The notes: generated by a model from the letters alone, not told the origin. A DNA stretch of 64,000 bases from Streptomyces massasporeus (GCF_014648995.1 NZ_BMSE01000017.1:1-64000); one strand, 5' to 3'; numbered from the stretch's first letter, positions 19,475-28,394 are shown. A program made the numbers and translations.

Positions 19475-20866
19475 TCAGGCCTTCGCCAGCTCCTTCTCGC
19501 CGCCCTGCTCGGGAACCTCGACGTGGTCCTCGGACGGGCCGTCGTGGTCGTCGTCCAGCAGGGTCTTCTCGTCGAAGGGCAGCTGACCGGCGAGGACCTG
19601 GTTCACGCGGTCCTTGTCGATCTCCTTGGTCCAGGTGCCGATCAGCACCGTGGCGACGGCGTTGCCCGCGAAGTTGGTCAGGGCGCGGGCCTCGCTCATG
19701 AAGCGGTCGATGCCGACGATGAGGCCGATGCCGTCCACCAGGGCCGGCTTGTGCGACTGCAGACCGCCGGCCAGCGTGGCCAGACCCGCACCGGTGACAC
19801 CGGCGGCGCCCTTGGAGGCGACCAGCAGGAAGAGCAGCAGCGGGATCTGCTCACCGAGCGACATCGGCGTGCCCATGGCGTCGGCGATGAACAGCGAGGC
19901 CATGGTCATGTAGATCATGGTGCCGTCGAGGTTGAACGAGTAGCCGGTCGGGACGGTGATGCCGACCACCGGCTTGCTGACGCCCAGGTGCTCCATCTTC
20001 GCGATGAGCCGCGGCAGCGCGGACTCGGACGAGGACGTGGAAAGGATCAGCAGGAACTCCCGGCCCAGGTACTTGAACAGCGTGAAGATGTTCAGGCCGG
20101 AGATGGCGCGCAGCAGGGCGCCGAGCACGATGAAGACGAAGAGGAAACAGGTCACGTAGAAGCCGAGCATCAGCACGGCGAGGCTCTTGAGCGCTTCCAG
20201 GCCCGCGGAGCCGGTGACGGCGGCGATGGCGCCGAAGGCACCGATCGGGGCGGCCCACATGACCATCGCGAGGATGCGGAAGACGAGCCGCTGGATGTGC
20301 TCGATGCCGCGCAGGATCGGCTGGCCGGCCGAGCCCATGCCCTGCAGGGCGAAGCCCGCGAGGAGCGCGATCAGCAGGGTCTGCAGGACCGACTCGTTGG
20401 TGAACGCCGACACGATCGTGGTCGGGATGATGCCGAGCAGGAACTCCGTGGTGTTCTTCGCCTCGGCGTCGATCTGCGCGTGACCGGCGTCCTTGACCGC
20501 GTCGGTCACCGCGAGGCCGGTGCCCGGCTCCAGGATGTTGCCGACGACCAGGCCGATGCCCAGCGCGACCAGGGACATCACCATGAAGTAGCCCAGGGCG
20601 ATACCGCCGACGGCACCGACCTTGGCGGCCTTCCGTACCGAGCCGATGCCCAGCACGATCGTGCAGAAGATGATCGGCGAGATCATCATCTTGATCAGGG
20701 CCACGAACCCCGTGCCGATCGGCTTCAGCTCTTGCGCGAATTCCGGTGCGGCCAGACCCACCGCGATACCGGCGGCGACCGCGATGATCACCGCGATGTA
20801 GAGGTAGTGCGTGCGGTCCCGCTTGGGTTTGCGTGCGGCAGGTGCCGTATCGGCTGCGCTGGTCAC
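19475..20866 (-). CDS. dctA: dicarboxylate/amino acid:cation symporter (DctA-like)
   Basis: The 463-residue DAACS transporter probably imports C4-dicarboxylates with Na+ or H+. Signature segments are FVALIKMMISPIIFCTIVLGIGSV, the serine-rich reentrant loop STSSSESALPRLI, VPTGYSFNLDGTMIYM and GAAGVTGAGLATLAG. I start it at GTG 20866 because AAGGAGG lies 6 nt upstream; the frame runs on to 21019 but without a comparable signal. It is divergent from a CitA/DcuS-like sensor kinase, the usual arrangement for dicarboxylate-responsive control, so the two-component system probably regulates it. C-terminal residues after the last helix are charged and may vary. Confidence 0.88.
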   Translation of the reverse strand: MTSAADTAPAARKPKRDRTHYLYIAVIIAVAAGIAVGLAAPEFAQELKPIGTGFVALIKMMISPIIFCTIVLGIGSVRKAAKVGAVGGIALGYFMVMSLVALGIGLVVGNILEPGTGLAVTDAVKDAGHAQIDAEAKNTTEFLLGIIPTTIVSAFTNESVLQTLLIALLAGFALQGMGSAGQPILRGIEHIQRLVFRILAMVMWAAPIGAFGAIAAVTGSAGLEALKSLAVLMLGFYVTCFLFVFIVLGALLRAISGLNIFTLFKYLGREFLLILSTSSSESALPRLIAKMEHLGVSKPVVGITVPTGYSFNLDGTMIYMTMASLFIADAMGTPMSLGEQIPLLLFLLVASKGAAGVTGAGLATLAGGLQSHKPALVDGIGLIVGIDRFMSEARALTNFAGNAVATVLIGTWTKEIDKDRVNQVLAGQLPFDEKTLLDDDHDGPSEDHVEVPEQGGEKELAKA

Positions 20867-21054
20867 GGCGGCCCTCCTTGACGACGTCGTCGGCATCACC
20901 GGCGTGCGGCTCACGTCCGGGGAGACTCCGGGAATCTCGGAGCGGGGCTCCCGGAGATGCGTTATGGGGAATGCCGTGACTATGTCCTGCTCTGTGAGCG
21001 CGGTCACCCTTCCGTTCATTTAGTTCACAATCGGCCACGGTGCAGACTGACGAC

Positions 21055-22725
21055 ATGCGCCTCACCGTCCCCGGTCCCCGCAGCCTGGCTGGCCAGCTCT
21101 TCGCCATGCAGGCCGTCCTGATAGCGGTCGTCGTGGCCGGATACGCGCTGTTCACCTACGTCAGCGACCGCAGCCAGGCCGAGGAGGCCGCGAGGCGCCA
21201 GGCCAGGGCGGTGGCGCGCTCGGTGGCCGATTCCCCGTCCGTGCTGGCCGCGACCCGCGCCGACGACCCGACCGCCGAGCTCCAGCCGTACGCGCTGAAG
21301 GTGATGCGGGACGCCGAGGTCGACTTCATCACGATCATGGATCCCCGGGGCATCCGCTGGACACACCCCGACCCCCGGCAGATCGGCCAGACCTTCCAGG
21401 GGCACACCGAGCGGGCCCTGAAGGGCGAGACCTTCACCGAGACGTACACCGGCACGCTCGGCCCGTCCGTCCGCGCCGTCACCCCGATCCAGGACGGCAG
21501 CAGGGTGGTCGGCCTGGTCAGCGCGGGGATCCGGGTCGAGCAGATCACCCAGCGGGTCCAGGACCAGCTGACGGCCCTGCTCGGCGTCGCGGCCGGCGCG
21601 CTGGTGCTGGGCGCGGTCGGCACGTACGTCGTCAACGCCCGGCTGCGTCGCCACACCCACGGCATGAACGCGACCGAGCTCAGCCGGATGCACGACTACC
21701 ATCAGGCCGCCCTGCACGCCGTGCGCGAGGGACTGCTGATGCTGGACGGGCAGTACCGTGTGGCGTTGATCAACGACGGAGGTCGGGAGTTGCTCGGCGC
21801 GACCGGGGACGTGGTGGGCAGGTCGGTGGCGGAGCTGGGGCTGCCGGCCCCGCTGACGGGTGCGCTCCTCGCCTCCGAGCCCCGGGTCGACGAGGTGCAT
21901 CTGACGGCGTCCCGGGTCCTGGTGATCAACACCTCGCCGGTGTCGGGCGGTGAACGGCGCGGTACGGTCGTCACCCTGCGCGATGTCACCGAACTGCAAT
22001 CGCTGATGGGCGAGTTGGACTCCGAGCGGGGTTTCACACAGGCGCTGCGCTCACAGGCGCACGAGGCGGCGAACCGGCTGCACACGGTCGTCTCGCTGAT
22101 CGAGCTGGGCCGGGCGGAGGAAGCGGTGGAGTTCGCGACGGCCGAGCTGGAGCTGGCGCAGGCGCTGACCGACCAGGTCGTGGCGGCGGTGAGCGAGCCG
22201 GTACTGGCGGCGCTGCTGCTGGGCAAGACGGCCCAGGCGAACGAGCGGGGCGTGGAGCTGATGGTGTCGGAGGACAGCAGCCTGGACGACGGCCTGCTGC
22301 CCGAGACCCTGCCGGCGCGGGACCTGGTGACCATCCTCGGCAACCTGATCGACAACGCCGTGGACGCGGCGCAGGGCAGCGCCCGGGCGCGGGTGACGGT
22401 AGCCGCGTACACCAGGAACTCCGGCGACGCACCGGAGCTGGTGCTGCGGGTCTCGGACACGGGCCCGGGCGTGGACCCCGAGCACGCCGAGGCGGTCTTC
22501 CAGCGCGGCTTCTCGACGAAACCGGCGGGCCCGGGCGGCCGGGGTCTCGGGCTGGCGCTGGTCCGGCAGGCGGCCCAGCGGCACGAGGGCTCCCTGACGG
22601 TGACGGAGGCCGACGGGGGCGGGGCGGAGTTCGAGGTACGGCTGCCGTTGCGGGAGCCGGACACGGTGGCCGGGGGCATGCCCTCCGGGGCCCCGGCGGC
22701 CAGAGGCGCTGGAGGCGACGCATGA
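21055..22725 (+). CDS. sensor histidine kinase, CitA/DcuS family
   Basis: The ~556-residue membrane kinase has an N-terminal TM (GQLFAMQAVLIAVVVAGYALFTYVSDRSQ), an extracellular PASTA-free PDC/CitA-type sensor (VMRDAEVDFITIMDPRGIRWTHPDPRQIGQTFQG), a second TM (LLGVAAGALVLGAVGTYVV), a cytoplasmic PAS, a DHp with H336 in SQAHEAANRLHTVVSLIELG, and an ATPase domain (NLIDNAVDAAQG, DTGPGV, GRGLGLALVRQAA). The DHEAANRLH-type phospho-acceptor is typical of citrate/C4-dicarboxylate sensors. The start may be ATG 21055 (chosen) or GTG 21040; no clear Shine-Dalgarno precedes either. It is coupled to the response regulator by ATGA and divergent from dctA. Confidence 0.93.
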   Translation: MRLTVPGPRSLAGQLFAMQAVLIAVVVAGYALFTYVSDRSQAEEAARRQARAVARSVADSPSVLAATRADDPTAELQPYALKVMRDAEVDFITIMDPRGIRWTHPDPRQIGQTFQGHTERALKGETFTETYTGTLGPSVRAVTPIQDGSRVVGLVSAGIRVEQITQRVQDQLTALLGVAAGALVLGAVGTYVVNARLRRHTHGMNATELSRMHDYHQAALHAVREGLLMLDGQYRVALINDGGRELLGATGDVVGRSVAELGLPAPLTGALLASEPRVDEVHLTASRVLVINTSPVSGGERRGTVVTLRDVTELQSLMGELDSERGFTQALRSQAHEAANRLHTVVSLIELGRAEEAVEFATAELELAQALTDQVVAAVSEPVLAALLLGKTAQANERGVELMVSEDSSLDDGLLPETLPARDLVTILGNLIDNAVDAAQGSARARVTVAAYTRNSGDAPELVLRVSDTGPGVDPEHAEAVFQRGFSTKPAGPGGRGLGLALVRQAAQRHEGSLTVTEADGGGAEFEVRLPLREPDTVAGGMPSGAPAARGAGGDA

Positions 22726-23411
22726 CGAGCAGCGAGAAGGCCATCCGCGTCCTGGTCGTGGAGGACGATCCGGTCGCCGCAGACGCGCACGTCCTGTACG
22801 TCGGCCGGGTGCCGGGATTCGTGGCCGTGGGCAAGGCGCACACGGGCGCGGAGGCCCGCCGGGCCCTGGAACGCACCCCGGTGGACCTCCTCCTGCTCGA
22901 CCTGCACCTGCCGGACGTGCACGGGCTGCAACTGGCCCGGTCCCTCAGGACGGCCGGCCATCACGCGGACGTCATAGCGGTGACGTCGGCCCGCGACCTG
23001 GCCGTCGTACGCGAGGGCGTCTCGCTCGGGGTCGTGCAGTACGTCCTGAAGCCGTTCACCTTCGCGACCCTGCGCGACCGCCTCGTGCGCTACGCCGAGT
23101 TCCACGCGGCGGTCGGCGAGGCGAGCGGCCAGGACGAGGTGGACCGGGCGCTCGCGGCCCTGCGCGCGCCGGGCCCGGCCGCGCTGCCCAAGGGCCTCAG
23201 CGCACCGACGCTGGAGCGGGTGACGGTCGCCCTGCGCGACAGCGCGGAGGGCCTCACGGCCGCCGGCGTCGCGGAAACCGTGGGCATCTCCCGCATCACG
23301 GCCCGCCGTTACCTGGAGCATCTGGTCGACGCGGGCCGGGCGGCGCGCCGCCCGCAGTACGGCACGGTGGGGCGGCCGGAGTTGCAGTACCGCTGGGTCA
23401 CGGGCCAGTGA
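22722..23411 (+). CDS. response regulator, CitB/DcuR family
   Basis: This 229-residue partner of the preceding kinase has a receiver domain with acidic pocket E14-D15-D16 (VVEDDP), phospho-acceptor D60 (LLLLDLHLPDVHG), a switch Thr (VIAVTSARD) and Lys in YVLKPF. The C-terminus holds a winged-helix/HTH of the CitB type (AEGLTAAGVAETVGISRITARRYLEHLVDAGRA). Start ATG overlaps the kinase stop. Likely targets are dctA and possibly the sugar ABC operon downstream; both are inferences from position. Confidence 0.94.
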   Translation: MTSSEKAIRVLVVEDDPVAADAHVLYVGRVPGFVAVGKAHTGAEARRALERTPVDLLLLDLHLPDVHGLQLARSLRTAGHHADVIAVTSARDLAVVREGVSLGVVQYVLKPFTFATLRDRLVRYAEFHAAVGEASGQDEVDRALAALRAPGPAALPKGLSAPTLERVTVALRDSAEGLTAAGVAETVGISRITARRYLEHLVDAGRAARRPQYGTVGRPELQYRWVTGQ

Positions 23412-23448
23412 CGGTTCATCAGTCACCGGTCAAACCCCCGCACACGCA

Positions 23449-23477
23449 TTGACCTGACTAGACCACTCAACTTAGGT
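23449..23477 (+). promoter_or_regulatory. promoter of the sugar ABC operon with dre-like site
   Basis: TTGACC (23449-23454), 17 bp, TTAGGT (23472-23477). The spacer contains ACCTGACTAGACCACT (23452-23467), which matches the published DasR-site consensus for GntR-type amino-sugar control at 13 of 16 positions. The match may be chance, but its position over the promoter suits repression. Confidence 0.6.
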
Positions 23478-23531
23478 TCACGACGCAGCCGTCCCGGCCA
23501 CAACGAAGTGCGCCCGTAGGAGGTCGTTGCC

Positions 23532-24899
23532 GTGCGCCCCACCGCCGCCCTCACACCCCTCGTCGCCCTGGCCCTCGCCGCAACCACGCTCACCGCCTGC
23601 GGGGGCGGATCCGGCAGCGACCCGGACACCGTGAAGGTCTCCTTCAAACAGTCCACGGACAACTCCATCAAGGTGATGGACACCTATCTCGCGGACATCA
23701 AGAAGCAGTTCGAGAAGGCCCATCCCGGCAAGAAGGTCGAACTCGTCCCGATCAAGGCCCCGGACTCGGAGTACTACACCAAGCTCCAGCAGATGCTCCG
23801 CTCCCCCAAGACCGCCCCCGACCTGGTCTACGAGGACACGTTCCTCATCAACTCGGACATCACCAGCGGCTATCTGAAGCCCCTCGACCCCTACCTCGCC
23901 AAGTGGCCGGACTGGAACAAGTTCATCGACACGGCGAAGGCGGCGGCCAAGGGCGAGGACGGCAAGACGTACGGCGTCCCCGACGGCACCGACACCCGCG
24001 GCCTGTGGTTCAACAAGGACATCTTCGCGAAGGCCGGCCTGCCCGCCGACTGGCAGCCGAAGACCTGGAACGACGTCCTCACCGCCGCCCGCACCATCAA
24101 GAAGAAGGTCCCCGACGTCATCCCGCTCAACGCCTACACCGGCAAACCGGTCGGTGAGGCGGCCACCATGCAGACCTTCGAGATGCTGCTCTACGGCACG
24201 GGCGACGGCGGCACGGATCCCCTCTACGACAAGACCTCCAAGAAGTGGATCGCCGGCGGCAAGGGCTTCGAGGACGCCCTCTCCTTCGTCGAGACGGTCT
24301 ACAAGGAGAAGCTCGGCCCGGACGTCTCGGACGCCCTCGACCCGAACGTCATGACCCGGGTCCGCGGCGAGTGGCTCCCGCAGGGCAAGCTGGCCATCGC
24401 CCTCGACGGCTCCTGGCTCCCCCAGGACTGGCTGCCCGGCAGCGGCCACGAGTGGCCCGAGTGGTCGAAGACACTGGGCCTGGCGGCCATGCCCACGCAG
24501 AACGGGCAGGCGCCCGGCAAGGTGAGCATGTCCGGCGGCTGGACCTGGTCGATCCCGGCCAAGGCGGGCAACCCGGACCTGGCCTTCGAGTTCGTCAAGA
24601 CGATGCAGACCAAGGCCAACGCGCAGAAGTGGTACGTCGCCAACTCGGGCATCGCGGTCCGCGAGGACGTCGCCGAGGACCCCGCCTACGTCGACGCCCA
24701 GCCCGGCATCAAGTTCTTCACGGACCTGGTGTCGACGACGCACTACCGCCCCGCCTACCCGGCCTACCCCAAGGTCTCCACGGCCATCCAGGAGGCGATG
24801 GAGGGAGTGACCACGGGAGACACGTCGGTGGAGGAGGCGACGGGCTCGTACACGGACGCGCTGAAGGACGCGACGGACAACCAGGTGGTCGAGCGGTGA
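23532..24899 (+). CDS. sugar ABC transporter substrate-binding lipoprotein
   Basis: The 455-residue family-1 solute-binding protein has a signal peptide with lipobox LTAC (Cys23 lipidated), so it is anchored outside the membrane. Conserved family features include MLRSPKTAPDLVYEDTFLINSD, GKTYGVPDGTDTRGLWFNKDIFAKAGLP and GGWTWSIPAKAGNPDLAFEFVK. The ligand cannot be read from sequence; oligosaccharides are usual. GTG start after AGGAGG. It is first in a three-gene operon with two permeases and no ATPase; such Streptomyces importers usually share the MsiK ATPase encoded elsewhere. Confidence 0.92.
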   Translation: MRPTAALTPLVALALAATTLTACGGGSGSDPDTVKVSFKQSTDNSIKVMDTYLADIKKQFEKAHPGKKVELVPIKAPDSEYYTKLQQMLRSPKTAPDLVYEDTFLINSDITSGYLKPLDPYLAKWPDWNKFIDTAKAAAKGEDGKTYGVPDGTDTRGLWFNKDIFAKAGLPADWQPKTWNDVLTAARTIKKKVPDVIPLNAYTGKPVGEAATMQTFEMLLYGTGDGGTDPLYDKTSKKWIAGGKGFEDALSFVETVYKEKLGPDVSDALDPNVMTRVRGEWLPQGKLAIALDGSWLPQDWLPGSGHEWPEWSKTLGLAAMPTQNGQAPGKVSMSGGWTWSIPAKAGNPDLAFEFVKTMQTKANAQKWYVANSGIAVREDVAEDPAYVDAQPGIKFFTDLVSTTHYRPAYPAYPKVSTAIQEAMEGVTTGDTSVEEATGSYTDALKDATDNQVVER

Positions 24900-24915
24900 G
24901 CGAGGACCTCCGGGC

Positions 24916-25836
24916 ATGACCACCACGGCGCCCCACCCCCGGCCGACCAAGACCCCCGACGCCGAGCACCCGGCACGCGGCCCCCGCCTGCCGGTGCGGA
25001 TCCTCCCCCTCACCCCCGCGATCGTCCTCCTGCTCCTCTTCCTCGCGGGCCCCATCGCCTACTGCGTCTACATCGCCTTCACCGACCTCCAGCTCACCGG
25101 CCAGGCACAGGAGTCGTTCGTCGGCTTCGACAACTTCACCCGGGCCTTCGGCGACGAGGCGTTCCTGAACGCCGTATGGCTGACCCTGGTGTTCACCGTC
25201 CTGTCCTCCCTGATCGGACAGAACACGCTCGGCCTCGCCCTGGCGGCACTGATGCAGCGCGCGTCGAAACCGGTCCGCACCCTCACCGGCGGCATCGTGG
25301 TCACGGCGTGGGTCCTGCCGGAGGTCGTCGCCGGCTTCCTCCTCTACGCCTTCTTCCGCCGCGAGGGCACCCTGAACGCCATCCTGGACTGGCTTCACCT
25401 GCCCTCCCAGAACTGGCTGTTCACCCTCCCCATCCTGGCGGTGTCCTTCGCCAACGTCTGGCGCGGTACGGCCTTCTCCATGCTGGTCTACTCGGCCGCG
25501 CTGAACGAGATCCCCAAGGAGATCACCGAGGCGGCGGAGGTCGACGGGGCCGGGGGCTGGCGCCGCATGTGGCACATCACGCTCCCCATGATCCGCCGCT
25601 CCATCGGCACGAACCTGATGCTCAACACCCTCCAGACCCTCTCCGTCTTCGGCCTGATCTGGGTGATGACGAGGGGCGGCCCGGGTGGCAGGTCCCAGAC
25701 CCTGCCGCTCTTCATGTACGAACAGGCCTTCCAGAACAGCCTGATCGGCTACGGCACGGCGGTCGCCCTGCTCCTGCTCCTGGTCGGCTCGCTCTTCTCC
25801 CTCATCTACCTGCGCCTGCTGCGAACGGAGGTCTGA
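24916..25836 (+). CDS. sugar ABC transporter permease (MalF-like)
   Basis: The 306-residue membrane protein has six hydrophobic segments and the EAA loop EAAEVDGAGGWRRMWHITLPMI that docks the ATPase. The proline-rich N-terminus (TTTAPHPRPTKTPD) is cytoplasmic. Start ATG 24916 lies 16 nt after the binding-protein stop. It forms the translocation channel with the next gene. Confidence 0.94.
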   Translation: MTTTAPHPRPTKTPDAEHPARGPRLPVRILPLTPAIVLLLLFLAGPIAYCVYIAFTDLQLTGQAQESFVGFDNFTRAFGDEAFLNAVWLTLVFTVLSSLIGQNTLGLALAALMQRASKPVRTLTGGIVVTAWVLPEVVAGFLLYAFFRREGTLNAILDWLHLPSQNWLFTLPILAVSFANVWRGTAFSMLVYSAALNEIPKEITEAAEVDGAGGWRRMWHITLPMIRRSIGTNLMLNTLQTLSVFGLIWVMTRGGPGGRSQTLPLFMYEQAFQNSLIGYGTAVALLLLLVGSLFSLIYLRLLRTEV

Positions 25837-25841
25837 CGCGC

Positions 25842-26669
25842 ATGGCATCCCGCCGCACGACACGCCGCCTGGCCGCGGACGCGGGCCTCCTCGTGGTCGC
25901 GGCAGCCTTCGTCCTCCCTCTCGCCTGGGTGATCCTCTCGGCCCTGGACCCCCACGCGAACCTGAGGGTGAAGACCCCCGACGGCCTGACCCTCGACAAC
26001 TTCGACGCGATCCTCACCCCCGAGATCACCTTCACGCCGCTCCTCAACAGCCTGATCCTGTGCGGCGGCGCGACCCTGCTGACGGTGGTCTGCGCGGCCC
26101 TGGCCGCCTACCCGCTCTCGCGCTTCCGCTCCCGCTTCAACCGCCCCTTCCTCCTCACGATCCTCTTCGCCACGAGCCTGCCCATCACCGCCATCATGGT
26201 TCCGGTCTACGCGCTCTTCGTGCAGGTGGATCTGATCGACACCATGCAGGGCACGATCTTTTTCTTCGCCGCGTCCCAACTCCCCTTCGCCATCTGGCTG
26301 ATGAAGAACTTCATGGACGGCGTACCGAAGGAACTGGAGGAGGCCGCCTGGACCGACGGCGCCTCGGCGTTCCAGTCCCTGCTCCGCATCGTCCTCCCCC
26401 TCATGGGCCCGGGCGTGTCCGTCGTGACGGTCTTCTCCTTCGTCATGATGTGGGGCAACTTCTTCGTCCCCTTCATGCTCCTGCTCACCCCCGACCAGAT
26501 GCCGGCCTCGGTCAGCATCAACGACTTCTTCGGCAACCGCGGCATGGTGGCGTACGGCCAGCTGGCAGCGTTCTCCATCGTCTACTCGACCCCGGTGATC
26601 CTCCTGTACGTCCTGATAGCCCGCCGCCTGGGAGGAGGCTTCGCCCTGGGAGGCGCGGTCAAGGGCTGA
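25842..26669 (+). CDS. sugar ABC transporter permease (MalG-like)
   Basis: The 275-residue protein has six TM segments and the EAA motif EEAAWTDGASAFQSLLRIVLPLMGPG. Start ATG 25842 lies 5 nt after the previous stop, with CGGAGG inside the preceding gene's 3' end. Its N-terminus (RRTTRRLAADAGLLVVAAAFVLPLAWVILSAL) is typical for MalG-type subunits. It is the last gene of the operon; a repeat element follows instead of an ATPase gene. Confidence 0.94.
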   Translation: MASRRTTRRLAADAGLLVVAAAFVLPLAWVILSALDPHANLRVKTPDGLTLDNFDAILTPEITFTPLLNSLILCGGATLLTVVCAALAAYPLSRFRSRFNRPFLLTILFATSLPITAIMVPVYALFVQVDLIDTMQGTIFFFAASQLPFAIWLMKNFMDGVPKELEEAAWTDGASAFQSLLRIVLPLMGPGVSVVTVFSFVMMWGNFFVPFMLLLTPDQMPASVSINDFFGNRGMVAYGQLAAFSIVYSTPVILLYVLIARRLGGGFALGGAVKG

Positions 26670-26683
26670 ACCCCACAGTTGCC

Positions 26684-26960
26684 GAGGCCGGGTGGGCCCG
26701 CAGCCCGGCGTAGCGGGGTGCCGCTGCGCCCCCCGTGCCACCCCTGGCGGCACGCATGCCCGCAGCTGAGCGGACCCGCACCCGCCGTCGTACGCAAGGG
26801 GCCGTGTCGGGGGGTGTCCGCCCGCAGCGGTTGGCGCGTCAACGGACAGTCAGTCGGCGTCCGACCCCATCGCGCCGTTCCGAGGACGGACACCCCCCCG
26901 GCGCGGCCCCGACCCACCACCGGCGAGAAGGCGAAGCGCACGCACACCCCCACAGCCCGC
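26684..26960. repeat. dispersed structured element, copy A
   Basis: This fills the gap between convergent permease and gudD genes. Its core, 26804-26857 (54 bp) and 26868-26916 (~48 bp), is identical, apart from one C in a C-run, to copy B at 52187-52300, with only a 10-bp centre (26858-26867) differing. GGGGGGTGTCCG (26809-26820) pairs perfectly with CGGACACCCCCC (26887-26898), closing a 12-bp stem over ~66 nt; GTTGG-CGCG-TCAAC inside makes a small hairpin. Upstream, 26690-26728 is also shared in weaker form with 52111-52154. No plausible gene is present. Confidence 0.85.
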
Positions 26961-26968
26961 CGCAGGCG

Positions 26969-28306
26969 TCACCGCACCAGACACGGCCGCTTCGCGTCGA
27001 ACGACCACCCCGGCACGAGATACCGCATCCCCACCGCATCATCCCGCGCCCCCAACGCCTTCTCCCGGTACAGCTCATGCGCCGCCAGCAACCGCTCCAT
27101 ATCCACCCGCACCCCCAGCCCCGCCGCGTCCGGAACCGCGACCTCACCCCCCACGATCCGCGGCGGGTCGACGGTCAGCCGCTCCAGCCCCTCCTGCCAG
27201 ATCCAGTGCGTGTCCAGCGCGTTGTACTCCCCCGGCGCCGCCGCACCACAGTGCGTCACCATCGCCAGCGAGATGTCGAAGTGGTTGTTGGAGTGACACC
27301 CCCACGTCAGCCCCATCGCCTCACACAACTGCGCCACCCGCACCGACCCCTGCATCGTCCAGAAGTGCGGATCGGCCAGCGGAATGGACACCGACTGCAG
27401 AGCCAGCGCATGAGCCAGCTGACGCCAGTCCGTCGCGATCATGTTCGTCGCGGTCGGCAACCCCGTGGCCCGCCGGAACTCCGCCAGCACCTCCCGCCCC
27501 GAGTACCCGCCCTCCGCCCCGCACGGATCCTCGGCATACGCGAGCGTCCCCACCAACGGCCGGCACAACTCGACAGCCTCCCGCAGCGACCACGCCCCGT
27601 TCGGATCGAGCGTGACCCGAGCCTCCGGGAAGCGCCGCTTCAGCGCCCGGACCGCCGCGACCTCCTCGGCCCCCTCCAGCACACCCCCCTTGAGCTTGAA
27701 GTCCCGGAACCCGTACAGCGCGTACGCCGCCTCGGCCTGCCGCACGATCGCCTCGGCCGACAACGCCTCCTCGTGCCGCACCCGGTACCACTCCACGGAA
27801 GAGCCGGGCTCCCGCACGTACTCCAGATCCGTCCGGTCCGGGTCTCCCACGTAGAACAGATAGCCCAGCACCCGCACGGAGTCCCGCTGCTGCCCGTCCC
27901 CCAGCAGCGCCGCCACCGGCACGTCGAGGTGCTGCCCCAGCAGGTCCAGCAGCGCCGACTCGACCGCCGTCACCGTGTGCACCGTGGTCCGCAGGTCGAA
28001 CGTCTGCGCACCCCGCCCGCCCGCGTCCCGGTCGCCGAACCGCTCCCCGATCTCGCGCAGCACCCGCTTGTAGTCGCCGACCTTCGCCCCGACGACGAGA
28101 GGCTCCGCGTCCCGCAGCGTTCGCGTGATCTTCTCCCCGCCGGGCACCTCCCCCAGCCCGGTCCGCCCCTCGGAGTCCGTGAGCACGACGACGTTGCGGG
28201 TGAAGTACGGTCCGTGCGCGCCGGAGAGATTCAGCTCCATGCTGTCCCGCCCGGCAACGGGATAGACGGCGAACGCCGTGACGGTCGGCTGCTGCCCGAT
28301 GCTCAT
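26969..28306 (-). CDS. gudD: glucarate dehydratase
   Basis: The 445-residue enolase-superfamily enzyme dehydrates D-glucarate (and L-idarate) to 5-keto-4-deoxyglucarate. It shows the GlucD hallmarks: YGFRDFKLKGGVLEG (KxK base pair), VTLDPNGAWSL (metal Asp and the Asn), AEDPCG, ATNMIATDW and the catalytic His in GCHSNNHFDISLAMVTH. Length equals the E. coli enzyme within one residue. Start ATG 28306 follows AGGAGGGG by 6 nt and overlaps the stop of a repetitive micro-ORF. It is downstream of a GntP-type permease gene on the same strand, so it forms an aldarate uptake-catabolism unit. Confidence 0.95.
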   Translation of the reverse strand: MSIGQQPTVTAFAVYPVAGRDSMELNLSGAHGPYFTRNVVVLTDSEGRTGLGEVPGGEKITRTLRDAEPLVVGAKVGDYKRVLREIGERFGDRDAGGRGAQTFDLRTTVHTVTAVESALLDLLGQHLDVPVAALLGDGQQRDSVRVLGYLFYVGDPDRTDLEYVREPGSSVEWYRVRHEEALSAEAIVRQAEAAYALYGFRDFKLKGGVLEGAEEVAAVRALKRRFPEARVTLDPNGAWSLREAVELCRPLVGTLAYAEDPCGAEGGYSGREVLAEFRRATGLPTATNMIATDWRQLAHALALQSVSIPLADPHFWTMQGSVRVAQLCEAMGLTWGCHSNNHFDISLAMVTHCGAAAPGEYNALDTHWIWQEGLERLTVDPPRIVGGEVAVPDAAGLGVRVDMERLLAAHELYREKALGARDDAVGMRYLVPGWSFDAKRPCLVR

Positions 28307-28378
28307 CAACTGCCCCTCCTCATCGACTGCCTCCTCATCGACTGCCTTTTCATCGACTGCCGCCTCATCGACTGCCTC
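28302..28378 (-). repeat. 15-bp tandem repeat made of Shine-Dalgarno plus ATG
   Basis: On the minus strand the unit AGGAGGCAGTCGATG recurs with small changes; ATG codons lie at 28368, 28353, 28338 and 28323 in one frame, and the gudD ATG at 28306 is the last, shifted copy. Each ATG has a purine-rich ribosome site 6-7 nt ahead. Read from 28368 they form a 20-codon ORF of MRRQS/MKRQS repeats whose TGA overlaps the gudD ATG (TGATG). Confidence 0.85.
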
Positions 28379-28394
28379 TTCTCGAAGATCCGGT

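Noticed and set aside
15892..19701. Plus-strand open frame of ~1270 codons through the 123-bp repeats, antisense to the MFS gene and past tetR
   Set aside because: It runs through a terminator and two certain genes. It stays open because the repeat period is a multiple of three and because of GC bias.
24718..25863. Antisense frame opposite the sugar permease
   Set aside because: Charged shadow protein opposite a clear ABC permease with intact EAA motif.
26679..27296. ORF across element copy A, with a similar ORF across copy B (52044-52433)
   Set aside because: The shared peptide follows from the conserved DNA; frames run into neighbouring genes and no initiation signal is present.
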